From the NCBI GenBank assembly GCA_033675545.1, contig JAWDGP010001945.1, forward strand, positions 281,001 through 345,000: DNA of 64,000 bases, given 5' to 3'. Source of the DNA: Elysia crispata (Eukaryota > Mollusca > Gastropoda > Plakobranchidae). Position numbers and translations under genes: made by a program. The notes beneath the pieces were generated by a model. The model was given only the letters and a program-made list of their open reading frames with translations, did no database searches and was not told where the DNA came from. Of the stretch, positions 48,085-62,905 are shown piece after piece (within the stretch, counting starts at the first letter, position 1; every line of letters starts with the position of its first letter).

Positions 48085-51000
48085 CTAGGCAGTTGGCATC
48101 TTTGCTGCCTTCTTCTGGGACAAGTTGATCTTGTCTCCCATGCTAAGAGCCATGCCCTGGAAAAAGGAAATTAATGAGAGATGGTCACATCAAATCACAA
48201 ACTTAACTTTGAAGTATGATTGGATCTATGCATCTTCAAATAAAAAATAGTTAAAACACTTGGATTTCAAAGACAAAAGTTTTTAAACGGAAATATATCA
48301 AATTGCACAAGAGCATGATCTTGAAATAGCTTAGATAGATAATTAACAGCAGCCACTAGCTAGCCTGATTTTTATTACAATAACCTTACACTTCCACGAC
48401 AAAAATCCTTTGGAAATATTACATGTTTCATTAAAGCAAATTACCAATCACCAGAGTAAAGTAATTTTGTTTAAACATCCGAAGTCCCCATTTAGAAAAT
48501 TATGCTTTGACAATAAAAGAGATCTTTATATCCAAAATATAATTGCTGTAATGAAGATGAGGTCCCACTCATATTAAAAGTGCAAGGCATGCAATAATCT
48601 TTTACTCAAATTAATAATACTAACCAATTCTCCTGGGAAGTGAATTTCATCGCACCCTTTTTAGTTGTTAAATCACATCAAAAAATTTCTCAGCTTGATA
48701 TATCTCCATAAATTATAGAAACTCGCATATATCTTTTTTTTCCTTGTGATTAAAAAAAAATAATGGCATGTAAAAAATTAGCAATCACCTCTGGATAAAA
48801 CTAACTGAGATTAGAGCTATTTATTTGCAACGCCCTTGCAATTTTTTCTACATCATTATAAAGATCCACTTCCAAAGCAGTTATGGCCAACTATCTTTTG
48901 CTTCCACTTTACCATTTACCTGGCTAAAATGGACAGCTTGATATAAGACACTGTTTTAGGTGATAATCAGTCCATAGAAGGCTTTTTTTTTGAGATCTAA
49001 CTTAAAAGTTACATATAAGTTAAAAATCACGGTATTTACATAAAAAGCCCTACCTGACTCTTTGCTCTGATGCGAACATGTCCTTGTACAGATGCGTCCT
49101 TGCCCAAATGGAGAGGCTTCTCAATACTCAAGTTAGCTAAAACATCTTCCCCAAATATGGACTTGGCATACATGTTGGCAGCCATGAAGCCACAATCACC
49201 GGACAGAGCCTGATGATAAACAACAGAGATCTTAGTTAGAAGAGTAGGATGTGCACATTGTGGATAAGTTTTACAAAAAATATTCATTAAATGTGATGAA
49301 CATATTTAGTAGGTCTTCTGATTGCTAAAGAAAATTTTTCTTTACTCAAAGACCATCATTTGGAACTCCATAATTAATCACGCTATGGCATGGAACTCCA
49401 TAATTAATCACGCTATGGCATGAGCATTATCCCAGAAACATGGGCTGATTTGAAATACCAATCTCATGTGAAAGAATCAAAAGATCTTGACATTAAAAAG
49501 CATAAAGCCAGATTGAGAATTTTAAAAATGTTGGACAAGAAGTCTTCAATGAAACAGCTGCTTATGTATCTCACCTTCTCAGGAGTGAGGCACTTCATGT
49601 TGGTACAGGCCATCACATGCTCTAAATACTCTCTCAAATCTGTTATATTGGTATTGACTGTCACCTTGTTTTCCCACTCAAACTCAGCCCACATCTGAGC
49701 ATAAAAGAAAACAAAAAACTTGACAAATCATGGCTATTGGTTGCCTTCAGCTGAAAATGGTACTTTAATCACTAAATTGCTGCAAAAGACACAGAAAAAA
49801 ATTCAATAAAGCATAGCATGTGTAGGATATTTATTATTCATACAGGTAAAGATAAGGATGGGAAACATTTCACAAACAGGTGAAGATATGCATAAGAAAC
49901 AAAGATTTTGGAGGAGGATGAATATTTTGTCATTTAAAAGAGAGGTAATTGAAGAGAACAGATTAAAAAAAAAAGTTTAAAATGGGGACACAGTATGCCA
50001 GCAAGGCAAAATAGTTACTGTCCTGTCATTGTCCTGACAAGAGGTGAAATATGTGTAGGCAAGAGGGTTGTAACACATTATTTAGATTGTTTCCTCCACG
50101 TGCTATTGACAAAAGCTAACCATTGTGTTACCATTTAGTTTTAAATAGATATACCTAGTTCCGCTGTTAGAACAGATATTAAAAGAGGCAATTCTGAAAC
50201 TGCAAAGCCAAATTTAAGGGCTATATTGTTTGTCCAGTCTTGGCAACATAGCAAGAGGCATCCACGGCAGTACATGTACAATTTGCCCGTTCAAGGTCAA
50301 TGCAAATAAATTTTTTCACATCTTTGACAGAAAGACACTTCTGTTTTACATCATGATGAAGACTTGATATTTCCTGGATGCCACATATATTGATTCAGTG
50401 AAATACCTTGCACACGACACAGAGAATGATATTCTTTACCACACATATTTTGCACATATCATACTATACCTGACGGAATTCAGTATCAGTGCAGGAAGCA
50501 GGCACAATGTAATCCATGATGTCAATATGTATGTCATTGAGAACCACACAGTTGCGATCACTTGCAGCACCACTCACATCATATACTGGTGGTGTAAGAG
50601 ATATTAGCATTGAAAAAAACAAGAAATGATTTTTCAACCAATTTTGCTTAAAATAATATCAGATGGATTAGACATGTTCAGAAAGACAAGCACAAATGTA
50701 TGAAGTGAGCAGTGGGTTGGAACTGACAGGGAGCAGGACGCTTCACTGCATGGGGATGACTGAAAGATATATGGCTGTAAATGAGTGCAAATTTATGACA
50801 TTGAGGAAAATGAGAAATTTTGCAAATAAATTTTTCATAATCTTAATACAAAACTCTATGCTGAATTTATCTCTCATTGTGTGTTCATTAACCTGAACTG
50901 TCGTCTAGCAAATCCAAATTAATCGTTTGAAAGCTGGAGTTTTCAGCCCACCAAGCTCAATTCAGTTTTATTTTATTCAATTTGACATTCATCAGAGGAA

Positions 51001-54000
51001 TCAATTCAATGGAATTACATGTACTGAAGAACAGATGTATTTCCCCGAATTTCTCTTTTTTAAACCTATTGTTCAAGGGTTTAAAACATGATCAGGAAAG
51101 TTCTGACAGAATTGCAGACCGAGACAGGTCCAGTGGACAGTCGAATTAAATATTTCTTGGGAGTGTTTTGTAGGAGTCTAGCAAAAAAAAAAATCATAGT
51201 TAAATATTTCATTGAGCTCCTGCTTCCCAGTTTTAGAGGTTGGTAGCAATTGCATTTGCATCATTTTTTTTTTTTGGGGGGGGGGGATGGTGGTGTCTCC
51301 TATCTCGATATTGAATAACTTTCTTTTAATATTGTAATAAAAAAAGGAGAAGGTAGGGGAGAGGACAGCTGGAATTAATTAAAACTTTACAAATCTTATA
51401 GTTTTTTTTAGCAAATGTAACTTACTTTTATTACTTATTTTATTGGAAAAAAATAAAAAAAGACTATATTGCAAATGATTGGCATCATATGAGTGGAGCC
51501 ATTCCTTTATTAAATCGCTTAATTTTTATTCACAACTTTGAATGTGAGCAATCTTTAGAGTGAAAAAGTAATTTTATCATTTAGCTAAATTTGAAATTTA
51601 AAAAGAAAGCATGTCCTGTTTTTACTCTGTGAATCATTGTCAAGAGTCATAGAGCATGCTAGATTTATACATACCAATATTGCCAAAAATGATTCCATTC
51701 TCTGTTGAAGTCACTTTGACATTGGCCTTTATGTTGCAAAAATCATGTGGGGCCAGAGTCAGAGGCTGGGGTTTTTCCACAAGTTTCAAATCACCTGTAC
51801 AAACACAAAATTCAGAAATTGGCATAAAATTCAAGAATATGCAACAAATCTTAAATGATTAGAAATCCATTTATCCAACACCAGCTTGATTAAACATGTT
51901 GTACTATAAAATATGCAGAGATTGACATGATTGCTCAGGATGAAAAAAACATGACTGTCACAGACATTTAAAAAATTTGCACAAAAACACACTTAAATTT
52001 TATTCTTAAGTCATCTGGACTCTAAATTCAGATCTTAAGCCACATGACTAATACAAACTTTTTATTTTATACTTCAGCCTACAAGAAGAGGAAGGGAAAA
52101 GGATTTTTTTCAGATCTCATTTCTCATAAGCAAAAAAAAAAACCAACAAATTGTTCAAGCATAATATAGAAGATGGGACTGCAGAGAGTTTGCAGAGTTT
52201 GTTATATTGCAATAAATGGTGTCAGGAACATTTGGAATTTTTTTTTTTTTTGTGTGTGTGTGAGTGCCGTAGTTCTGTGTGAGTTATAGATAAAACATGG
52301 ATTGAACAAAAGCCCTCCTGCTGCTGACTATGAATTAACTTTGTTTTCTTGAACCATTTTGGTCACACTTCATAAATCTTATTCATGTTCATGCTTTACA
52401 ATTTCATGGACTCTAGATGATTTTCTTTAAGGTTCTACAGTGGGACAGAAAATTTCTCATTGGATATATAGTCTTCAAGCTGCACTGTTGAAAAAAAGTA
52501 CACTATCTCAGATTCTTACATTTTATGCCCCAGAACTTAAGTCATAGAGACTCAAATCTTTTTAACCCTTCAATCTTTCATTTTGATACAATATTATTTA
52601 TAGAATGTTTTTTCAATTAAATAACCAAAAGCAACCGTGGTTTTTTTTGGTGTGGGGAGGGGGGGGGGTGTACAGGCTTACATTTGGCCTATACTTTTAT
52701 TGACCATGGATACTAAATTTTTTTATTTTTATTTTTAAGAAAAGCATCTAATTCATATTTGATTAATATGAATAGATAAGACAGTCTACTTACCTAATGT
52801 TGCCAGCTCGAGTGTTAGGTTCTGCAGAGTGTCACCTGTCTGGTTCACAATAAGGACATCAAGAACAATGTCATACTGATTCACATTGACATAGGCCTCA
52901 CTGTAAACTGGATCAGAGAAGCCAGTCAATTGGGAAACCTGTAGGATATAAAAATGAATTACTTAGATACTGCTAATCAAGATAAACTTCAGAACAGCTC
53001 TAAAATTGCAAAAGCAGTGCAAATACAGTATAAAAAAACAACAAAAAAAAAGGAGTGTCAGTATATCTCCTACATTTTAGATACAAATTTTTATAAAGAA
53101 TACTCCAAAATAAACACATGATCTCTACTTAGCACAAACACTCAAGTTTCCAGTTGTTTTATTTTCTTTTCTTTATAACACTGACACTCTTCTGCATTAT
53201 AAATCAAAATTTGTAATTAAACATAAAAGTTGGAGCTGACATCAAGTAAACATTATATGTCTACCTACCTTATTGAGTTTCGATGATCCCAGTGGATCAG
53301 CATCTTTCTTGGAATTCATACCAAGAGCTTGAGACAGTGTGAGTTCAAACATATTCTATCGAAGAGACGGAAAAATTATCAATCAAATTGACTACCAATT
53401 TCAAATTGTTTGCCACTTTTTTTTGACTATCTTAAAATTTTCTTTCTAAAAACTATTGTAGGAGAATGTAAGGATCATAATTTAAAAAAAAAAAAAAAGA
53501 GTATGCTATATCAATAATGTTGAGTGCAATTGATAGCGCATATTACCTCTCCTGCCCCTTGATCACTTCTGTTGATTAGCTGAGCAAAGGAGATTGGATC
53601 ATCTGCATGGACCTTGACAATTTTGCGTTCAGCAGCCTGAGAAGATAAAAAGGACTTTTGATTCAAACAGAAAGCAGAATAAGTATGCAGGCATAACCTG
53701 TTTCGTACTCCATGGCATTGGAGGCTATTATTAACTTTGCTAGCAAATTTTAAATCAAATTATGTCAGTATCCAACCTGTGGTATTTAAACACAAACATC
53801 TAATCTGTTATAAGGGTGAGCCACTTGCCCTGCCAATGACTGAATTCACCTCCAAGACCAAAGCATGAGAAGTCTTAAGCAAAATTTGCTAATTATTGTC
53901 AAGCTATTATCTTCTAACACTACCTGATTGGCAAGGTTTTAATTTCTATTCGTCAATTACACATAAAAAAAAAAAAACTTAAAAAGAAAAAATATAGTTC

Positions 54001-57000
54001 ACCAAAGCCCTCATTATAAATTTTAATAAAACAGCTATGAAAAATTCTAAATCATACAAAATTATTTTTCTCCAAGGAAAAAAAAAAACTACACTTCTCC
54101 TGAAGTTAACCCACATGGATGAGGTACATGATATTCCATAAAGAAAATAGGTTTTCCTCATATTTTAAAGTAAGCTGTAAGAAATTATTATGTTCTCCAA
54201 ATGCACTGCATTTTCACCTCAACTTGAATCTTATGACAGCTAAAGCTGTCGTTAGTGAATCAAGTCTACTTTTCATGATAATTTGATCATACTCAACTCT
54301 CACCTGTCTTCATTAACAAGGATCCAGAACACTCATTACTTTTTAAGTTAACCATAATATCTAATTTTAGTGAAAATTCTAAACTGATTAGTACCGTGTT
54401 CATAATTAGAGTACATTTCAAGTCCTTGAAAAATACATCAACCTTGTTTTCATTCTAAGCTTACTACTGTGCAATTACTTTGAATTGAAATAACATGACC
54501 ATATAGTTTATAATTATACAAATTTCAATGAGGTAAAAAAAAGCAAGCATATCATGGCTGCATCTGAGATTAAGAAAACAAAGTTTTAATCTTATCATGA
54601 ACTTAGATATGTTTAATCAAAGTTGAGAACTCCTAGTAGTACTGGTGATTTTGAAATAGCTTTACAAAGTAAACGAAAAACAAGCAAAATAGACATTATC
54701 TCTGACACTTTGCAGAGTCACAACTCACATATACATTTAATCACTTTTAAGGTAATACGTATTTTACAATTACCTATTATACAGCCTCTGAATTTAATTT
54801 TATGATATACATTGTTTAGTTAAAATCAATAAATCTAACTTTAGATCCACAAAAGGATTTTGATCTAAATCCAGTGTTAAGGCATGCACCACAGTGAACT
54901 AAATGAAAAACAATTGATCACAAATAAACTACCAAAACTAAAAGAAAGTCTGTACATTGACCTTCAAGCGACAATAATCCTTCATTGCAAATATTCTATC
55001 TTAACATAAATCTAAAACTATCAGTTAATATTATAGGAGAAATTGTAATGATAGACACCTCTTGCATTTGTTTTTCCTCTTCAATTTTGGCTGCCAGCAT
55101 GAGGGAGAGAGAGCCACGACACTCCTGGTTGAAAATCTCATCCATCAACTCAGATTTTTCAGCCAAAACTCTGAGACATACAGCAATGCGGTCCACATCG
55201 TCTTCAGTGATGGGCTTATAAAGAGAAAAGAACAAAATTAACATTAGAAAGGCTGCAGTGATAGAACAAGCATACAATTAACCTGTTCTTTTCTTCTTTG
55301 CATTATTATTAATTCCATACACAGTGAGCTCTGACATGAAATTTGGCACAACACAGGAGATAACTCCAAACATAAGCAAATCCTATTCCCTTCCCAAACA
55401 CTGTTTAAAAAATTAGAAATACCTTCAAGATAACTCCTTGGCATAGATCCCTTGATTCACCATCACAAAAATAAGAGAATCCTCTTCATAGTATACATGA
55501 TCATCTTGGTTACACATTAGATATCCAGTATAAACTTTATTTTACATTTTGCAGAGTTTTGGGAAGAAACAGGGTACTAACTTTCTCAAGTTACTTTAAA
55601 TAATCCTAATTATTTTAATATAACTTTACAATGTTTTAAAGCCAACCCTTTTATGTTTAATTTATGTGGACTCAAAATTCATTGCATATGGAGACACTTA
55701 GAGCCTTTAGGCTGCAAACATAAGGACAAAAACGCAACTATATCAACTCTATAAAATACAGAATGAACCTGTCCCATTTTACATATGCCATGTACAGGAC
55801 CAAATTTTTTTTCAAACTTATCAAATGCACAAATTAAATCTGAAATAAACTTATTCAATCTTATAATTTAAAATAGGCTTACCTTTGTTGCAATACCCGA
55901 TCTTCCCAAATGAATGATAGTTGCCATAATCAACATGGCTTCAGCAACAAAAGCCTGAAAAAATAAAATTTCAAATGTTGTATTTTTAACTTTTCTTCTC
56001 TTTTTGCTATAAATGGACTGAAAATATATGTCCAAATAGGTCAAACTTGCCAGAGTCGAAGATTTTGATACTTAGAACATTCCATGTTCCTTAACTTTTT
56101 AATGTTTAATGAAAGTGCATGAAACAATCTTAATTCTCTGCAGCGGAGAGAGACCAAATTCACTTTCTTTTTATTTTTTGTTTATTGAATTAAAATTTTT
56201 CGACACACTCAATTTAAGATCTACAAAAAGAATGTAAACATATTTCTTAATTTTTTCAAATACCTAAGAATGCTCTTCAAAGACAATGGCAACTGTCACA
56301 CTTTGAAATACTTACATTTTGTCTTTTCTTGTCCTGTGTTATCTTTATATACTTGAGGGCAAGTTTGGTAAGCGTAGTTGCAAGAGCAGCCCCAATGAAA
56401 AAATCGCCTTCCATCATGTCTTTCCGCAGTGGGGGTCTTCAAAGAAAAAATATTGGGAATTACAATTTCTGTTGTTATTTTCATATTAAAATTAAGCCAA
56501 GTTCAAGTTCAAAGAAAGTATCAATATAAAAGTTAGCTCTTATAGAATTGTCCAGAGGTATTTATAATTAAAAAAAAAAAAAAAAAATTTTTAACTCATT
56601 TAAATCTGTTCAATTTTGCTTAATAACTCATTTGTCTACCATCATGTCTTCATCCCTGATGAATCTATAACTCACATGTCTTCTTTCTTTGATGATGTAG
56701 TGGTGCTGAATGCACTCTGGGTAGCATATGTTCCATCTGCAGTCACCAAACGCTGTACAGATCCGGTAGCAGACTGTATTTCTGGACATGAAATGACCAC
56801 ATTACTATATTATAAACATAAATATTAGAATACAAAACTCATTGGATATTGCATGCTTTCAAAACTGAAAAATTTCAAAAGAATTTATCTTTTCTTCTAA
56901 CCTGTAGGAATTTGATAAAGTCATGCTGTATCTCTTTGATAATAAGCATTTTTAAAAATTTCAAATGTAAAGGTAAATACATTAAGTGGAAGTATACATT

Positions 57001-60000
57001 AAAAAAAATTATTTTTGTGAAATGAAAAGATAAGCAAGTGCATCAGTTGGAGCCTATTGTGAAATCAGCTCATTCAATATTCTTTCAAAATGCAATCACT
57101 GCTAATAACCTTTGAATGAAAAATCAAAAAAAAATTCAGTTAGTCTAAAGTCTTTAGAAAAAAACTTTATCGTTACCATCATCTTTAATTTCTCCTGCAG
57201 CTTTCTTCATTTCGTCATCAACAATAGGAATCTGAAATTTAAGGAAACTGAAATATAAGAAACAGCACAAGAGAGAGCTTAGTTTGTAAGAACTAATGGG
57301 GCCTTACCTTTTTTCACATAACAATAAACTAATTAAAAAAAAAAACAAACTTACATCTCCAAGAGATTGACGCACAAGGGTCATTACACTCTGAATATCA
57401 TCAGAAGATGTGCAGTACTCTCCAAGAATCCACAAAGCTGCACGGTGAATCCTAAAGAAAGGTAATGCACATTTGTTAATCACAAAAGAACTTGTTCTTT
57501 TTAAACTGCTTCTTATTATATCTATTCCTTTAAGACATAATGATTGGCTGCATAAATGAGTCTTTTGTATGATTTGTTCCCTTTAATTTTAACAAAAAGA
57601 GATATTCCTTTGTGAAAGTCCTGTATCATAAATATTTGCTACAAAAATTACAAGAATAAATAATTGTTACATCAATAATTCATCTGACAAAAGGCGTGTG
57701 TTTCTTAGTAATGTCATTATTTTAAATTTAAGATTAGTGGGCCAAATTATTCGGCACACTCAGATCAGGTTAAGAGGAAGAATGTCTGTATACAAACCAA
57801 TTAAAAAAGATAGACCTAACTTCCTTTTTATGAATTCTGAAGTGTACAAGTTTTAATTACTGTTGGTGTTACTATCTGAGAAGATTACGATCACAGAGCT
57901 GGGCTCCACCATCTAGACCAACATACACAGGATAGATAAATAACTTCATGAGCACTATATAAGCTCTTAGATCCTGATCAGAGAAAGATAAGGTAAGTCA
58001 TGATCATTTATTACAATCAATAACTTACTTCATTGCCTTGATCGTGCTAAAAACATCCAAAAGTTTGCTTATGACAAGAGGTCGCAGCTGATCAAACCGT
58101 TGGACTGCCTCTCTAACAAATACCAAGACATCAGCAGCGGCCAACTCGTTGGTGTCGCCCAAAAATTCCATAAGCTAACATGACAAAAGTAAAGATGAGC
58201 ATAATTAGCTTGATCCACAGAATAAAAGCCTACTTTCCCCAGTGATTTAATATTTGCAGATGCTCTTTAAAATGTGATTTAAAAAAAAAAGTCAAGTATA
58301 TCAAACACTAAAGACATAATCATAAGTTAAGTAAGGACATAAGCATAAAATACAATTTTAACAAATCGATTCACATGATGACTAATAGTTTCATTAAAAG
58401 AAGCTATCATTATGGCACACAAGTTAAAGCATAATTTACGAGGGAAAAATAGAGATGAGGAAAGATGCAGACAAATCAATTATTTTATAATGAACATAAT
58501 GAAGTGGCCTTAAAGTTCTGTATCATATCAAGGTTATTATGTGTGAAAAAATCATGAGAGTAAAATCAGCTATTTTTAAGCTAAAACCAGTATGAGGTTG
58601 GATATTTTGAATTCAGCAATTTTCTCAGGTTCAAACTGAAATTTTCAGTTCTTTACAAAAAAGTCTCCTGAAAAGTCTCAAAAAAGTAAGCTGTTACTTA
58701 CCACTGGTATAATAGTAGAGGCAACATCAGGGAACTTCACGCTACACTGGTGAAGAGTTCGCACAAGCAGTTGCCGATATTTTCCAGTGTCCTCATGTTC
58801 AATGTTATTTGTTTTGACAACCTCTTTTTTCAAAACCAATACCATCTGAAAAGGTCCAAATTTATATACATTTTACACAAAGTAACTCAAGCATATAAAG
58901 ATGCTGTGTATTGACATGTACAATAGCAAAAATTAAAGAATGGTAAAGTGACAGAAAAAGTGTCTTTAGTGAAAGCTGAAACATTTACCTCTTCAATATT
59001 TCGAGATGTGACCAAATCTAGGGCCAAAGTCAGCGTTTTTTTGCGAACCTCTTGATCTGGTGAGCTCAAAACTCGAAGAATATCCATGACAAGTTCCTGC
59101 AGAAAAAGATGCTTTCTGTTTGATCATGCTCTATATTGTCATGAACAGGGATCTACGGGAATCTACCTTAGGAAGTATTAAAAAAAATTAAACAGTTACA
59201 TACCAGGATTACTGGACTGAAAGAATGAGATTTCAACTATATTTTCTGTTAAATAAGGTGGGTGCCTTTTTTGTTTTCAACATAGATTTCAGGAAATGTT
59301 TTCAAGGAGTCATGACATCTAAAAAATTTACATTAAAAAGTTATATAAAACCACACATGCATTAACTGATCTGGATAGTAATAGAAATTAAAAATTTAAT
59401 TTTTATTCCTTTGTGTCGTTTTTTTTTTATTTAAAACTAACTGTTTTGATTTGATCTAATGACATTTTTCTTGCCATAAAAAAACATGCTCTTTCTAAAA
59501 ATTTACCTGCAGAACTTTCTCATGGGCAGCAACCTCTTTCAGAGCAATGAGCCTATCCAAGACAATCAGCTTCACATTGTTGTCACTTTCCTTCACTATT
59601 AGCTCAATGTAGCAAGTAGCAGCAGCCTGTAAGATACAATGAAAATTGTTGCTAACTAGCAAATAAGTGAGACAGTTATCATTAGGCATGCAGCTCTTTT
59701 CAAAAAAATCAATAAACCGATACCTAAACAAAGCAAACCAATTTTTTTTTTAGCTTACAGTAGTTACTAATTAATTTCTCAAAAGGAATCTTGTTTAAAA
59801 CACATAGACAAAGACTCCCAATTATATTTTAATATATATTCATATTCGTTCTTTTGGAGAAGACTATGACATGGTAAAAATCAAGCCATTACTGAGATGA
59901 GATTCTGGTCTTATAACTTTCCCTATGATAGAAACAGTTAACAAAATAAATTATTGTTGAACATTTATCAAATCCAACTGTGACGTTTTAACTGAGCAGT

Positions 60001-62905
60001 CTTCTTTTTTTTTCACAGACAGTATTTACCTTAAACCACATATAGTCTACATTTATTGCTCTGAAAATAAGGTCTTCTTTTTCATAGATGATAGTGGCAC
60101 TTATTTAGATGCCAACTTAAATTCCAATCCTGTAGACAATATTTTACCTTAATAGCAGTAGGAGCACTGGAAAGAGTGACAAGAGTTCCTGCTGCTTCGT
60201 ATCTGACAGCAGGGCTAGAGGAGTTCAGGAGGTTATAGATGCAGCGGATAAAGCGAGCTCTCTCACCAGGATTTGCATGACAAACCTGATACAAAGAAAA
60301 AGAAATTCAAAGGCATCATTAAAAAAAAGTCCACATTAAAGAACTTAAATCAGAGCAACATTGCCATCCTTAAACTTATGGCAATAATCTCGAAAACAAT
60401 CCGATAGACAGTTTCAATGGGCCAATTTTGCTGTATATGACTCTGAAGGAGAATAAAAGGGATTTTATAGAATATAGAACAATGTCTACTTAATTCTGAT
60501 TTGCATAATCCAAAAATTAGTTTCATCTGCAGCATAGCTAATAAACTGCTTTCAACAATACTTGAAGCATCAATGAAGTTGATATTCATGTAGTTTCAGC
60601 TCATTCAACAATTTATAAAACATTACCGCCTCAGCCACAGACAGAATTAGAATAACAAAGATATAGCTTTGGTTGTTAGTGCATGCATGTCTTACTGGGA
60701 TTGAGAACCAGGGGGTGTAGGGGTTGCTTCAACATACAAAAAAATATCCCTGTTTCAGAAGTTCAATATGAAAGCAATAGATTTTAAACATCAGGATGAA
60801 TTCTGATTTGAAAAAGCTTCATGTAAATCAGCACTATTAATTTTCAAATGACAAATATATTTACCTTGTAAATCAGCTCTACAATGACAAGTTGCAAAAT
60901 GTCACCAAAAGAGGTCACTTGATCTATGCAGCTACTCAAGTAGTCAAGGGCTCTCTCCTGTAATTGTAAAATAAAACCTTTAATGATCCTTTAACACATC
61001 ACTCACAAACACAATCAAGGTATGTCTGCAATTTCATTTTGAATTATGAATTTTTAAGTTAAAGGAAGTGCTTCATTTTAATTTTAAAGTCTACACTACA
61101 AACGTTTTTCAAAAACAAAACAAAACTGCAGCAAATGATTCAAACCATAAGAGTTATACGCTGATAAATAGCAATATAAAAAAAAAAACACTTAGCAAAC
61201 AGCTTACCATTTGGATAATTTGAACCACTTTATGTAGGTACAAAATTTTGCCAAATCTTTGCATAAGCAATTTTTTTTAACAAAAAAAAATTTTACAAGT
61301 TGTAATAATTACAGAAGTAAATACATTTCTTGCCTCTAAATACAAAAATGCCAAGTTTTTGAAAATTACAAATTGGAAAAATTATATGATTTCACAGACC
61401 TGATCTGCATGTATCAGCATCATGAAAGCATTGCGCTTGCAGGACATATCTTGTTCACCTTCCAGAAAGTTGTGAATCAACTCAGGTGCATCTGGGATCA
61501 AGAACTCATAGTTTCTGGAATTTTTTTTTAATAATAAACTATTACTTCTTTTGATTTTACATTATACAGAGCATTAAACAAACATCAAAAGAAAATAAGC
61601 ATCTATCTTCCAAATTACATTGTATTAAACACAGATGGAACAAAGGGAACACTACTTTCAGAGAATGCATTAAGAGTACAAATGACAAAATTTCAAGGGT
61701 ATATTACATGGCATTTAAACATACCTGTAGATGGTGTATATAGCCAAGACTGCATTGCGTCTGACATAGGAGTGGCGATGTTCTAAACATTGCCTAATTG
61801 CTGGCATCAATGGTTCCAAAAGCTCTGGCTCTTTTAGTTTACATAAAAATCGTAGAGTAGAGCCTCTGATAAACTCATTGGGATGTTGCAGATCCTATTG
61901 AACACACAAAGAATATTGATCTTGGATGAATTTTTACAACAATAATTTTCTATTATTATTAGAAATCATCTTTCTTTTCATTAAATTTAAATGAAGCCTA
62001 AAACTAACATTAATAATAAATTAATTCCATCTGGTCATACATAAATAAAAATGATGTAAAGTAAAAACTTAAAAATTACCAAGTAACAGTTGTATAATCA
62101 CCACGAACAGCAGGATCAAAATCATTAAGATTGACTAGAGGTTGCATGTATTAGAAGCAGCTAAAAATAAATATGAAATCATATTTGAATAATTACTTTT
62201 CATAAAAGAAAATTTTACAGTATCTTCTGCACCAGCTCCTATATGGTTGCATAAAAAATACAAACCTTCCTATAGGCATCACAGACCAAGATAAACTCTT
62301 GCAAAAGCTTTCCCTCTGGTGTGTATTTGGGCACTACCTCCCAAAACACAAGAAGAAGTTTTTTGATTGTGTGATCTTGCATGGGCATCACAAATCGAAT
62401 GATTGTCATTAGTAGGGATGGCATCTTTTCACCATTGAGGATCATCTGGATAACTTTTTTCAGAGCTTCAATTTTTGTGCGAGCATCTCCTTTTTCTGTG
62501 AAAATATAAATGAATGCTTCTTTCTTTCCACAACTTATGATATAAACCTTTAGACTTATTCATATTTATTCAGCTCAAACTATGGCTATGATATCATGTT
62601 GAATAATTCATCAGTTAAGTGTTAGTAGCAACTTGATGGAGATCAAGAGAATATACAGCAATTAAATAGATAAAGTTTAAAATGAGAACTTTGTTAAATT
62701 ATCCTGTTTCTCATAATAATGGTTGCATATGTGAATAATTTCTTGAGACTGCACCGCGAAAAAGGAGCCATGAAACAATCAACATAAAGAACAAAAAAAA
62801 AAACAGCAAACCTAAATCTTGTTTGAGCTGTATCTCTGTGGGAGGCTCTGCATCCATGGGAACATTGATGAGAGTGTAACATGGCTGCTCAGCTATGGTT
62901 GTCAT
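48085..62905 (-). CDS. COPB1: COPB1, coatomer subunit beta
   Basis: Beta-COP, the adaptin-like subunit of the COPI coat for Golgi-to-ER and intra-Golgi vesicles. Twenty-four coding exons on minus, 5' to 3': 62905-62812, 62495-62266, 61894-61725, 61514-61400, 60957-60865, 60285-60148, 59626-59507, 59096-58989, 58845-58702, 58174-58029, 57451-57355, 57231-57177, 56781-56676, 56436-56316, 55954-55883, 55214-55059, 53636-53547, 53355-53269, 52938-52794, 51794-51675, 50585-50470, 49694-49575, 49209-49054 and 48156-48085. Total 2871 nt, 956 aa (human 953). Landmarks: [10 protein letters not shown] near the start; the HEAT-like adaptin region ([59 protein letters not shown]) to about residue 535; the beta-COP C-terminal domain ([31 protein letters not shown]); and the appendage platform ([34 protein letters not shown]). 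It ends [15 protein letters not shown] with TAG at 48085-48087; the last residues differ from vertebrates. Identity is secure. Confidence 0.98.
49361..49420 (+). repeat. Exact 30-bp tandem duplication
   Basis: Two adjacent identical 30-bp units, 49361-49390 and 49391-49420, each starting TGGAACTCCATAATTAATCA. They lie in the COPB1 intron between the exons at 49209 and 49575. Identity of the copies suggests a recent replication-slippage event. Confidence 0.95.

Noticed and set aside
52560..52580. TTAACCC at about 52563 as another piggyBac end
   Set aside because: No matching inverted terminus or second TTAA with the same end was found nearby.
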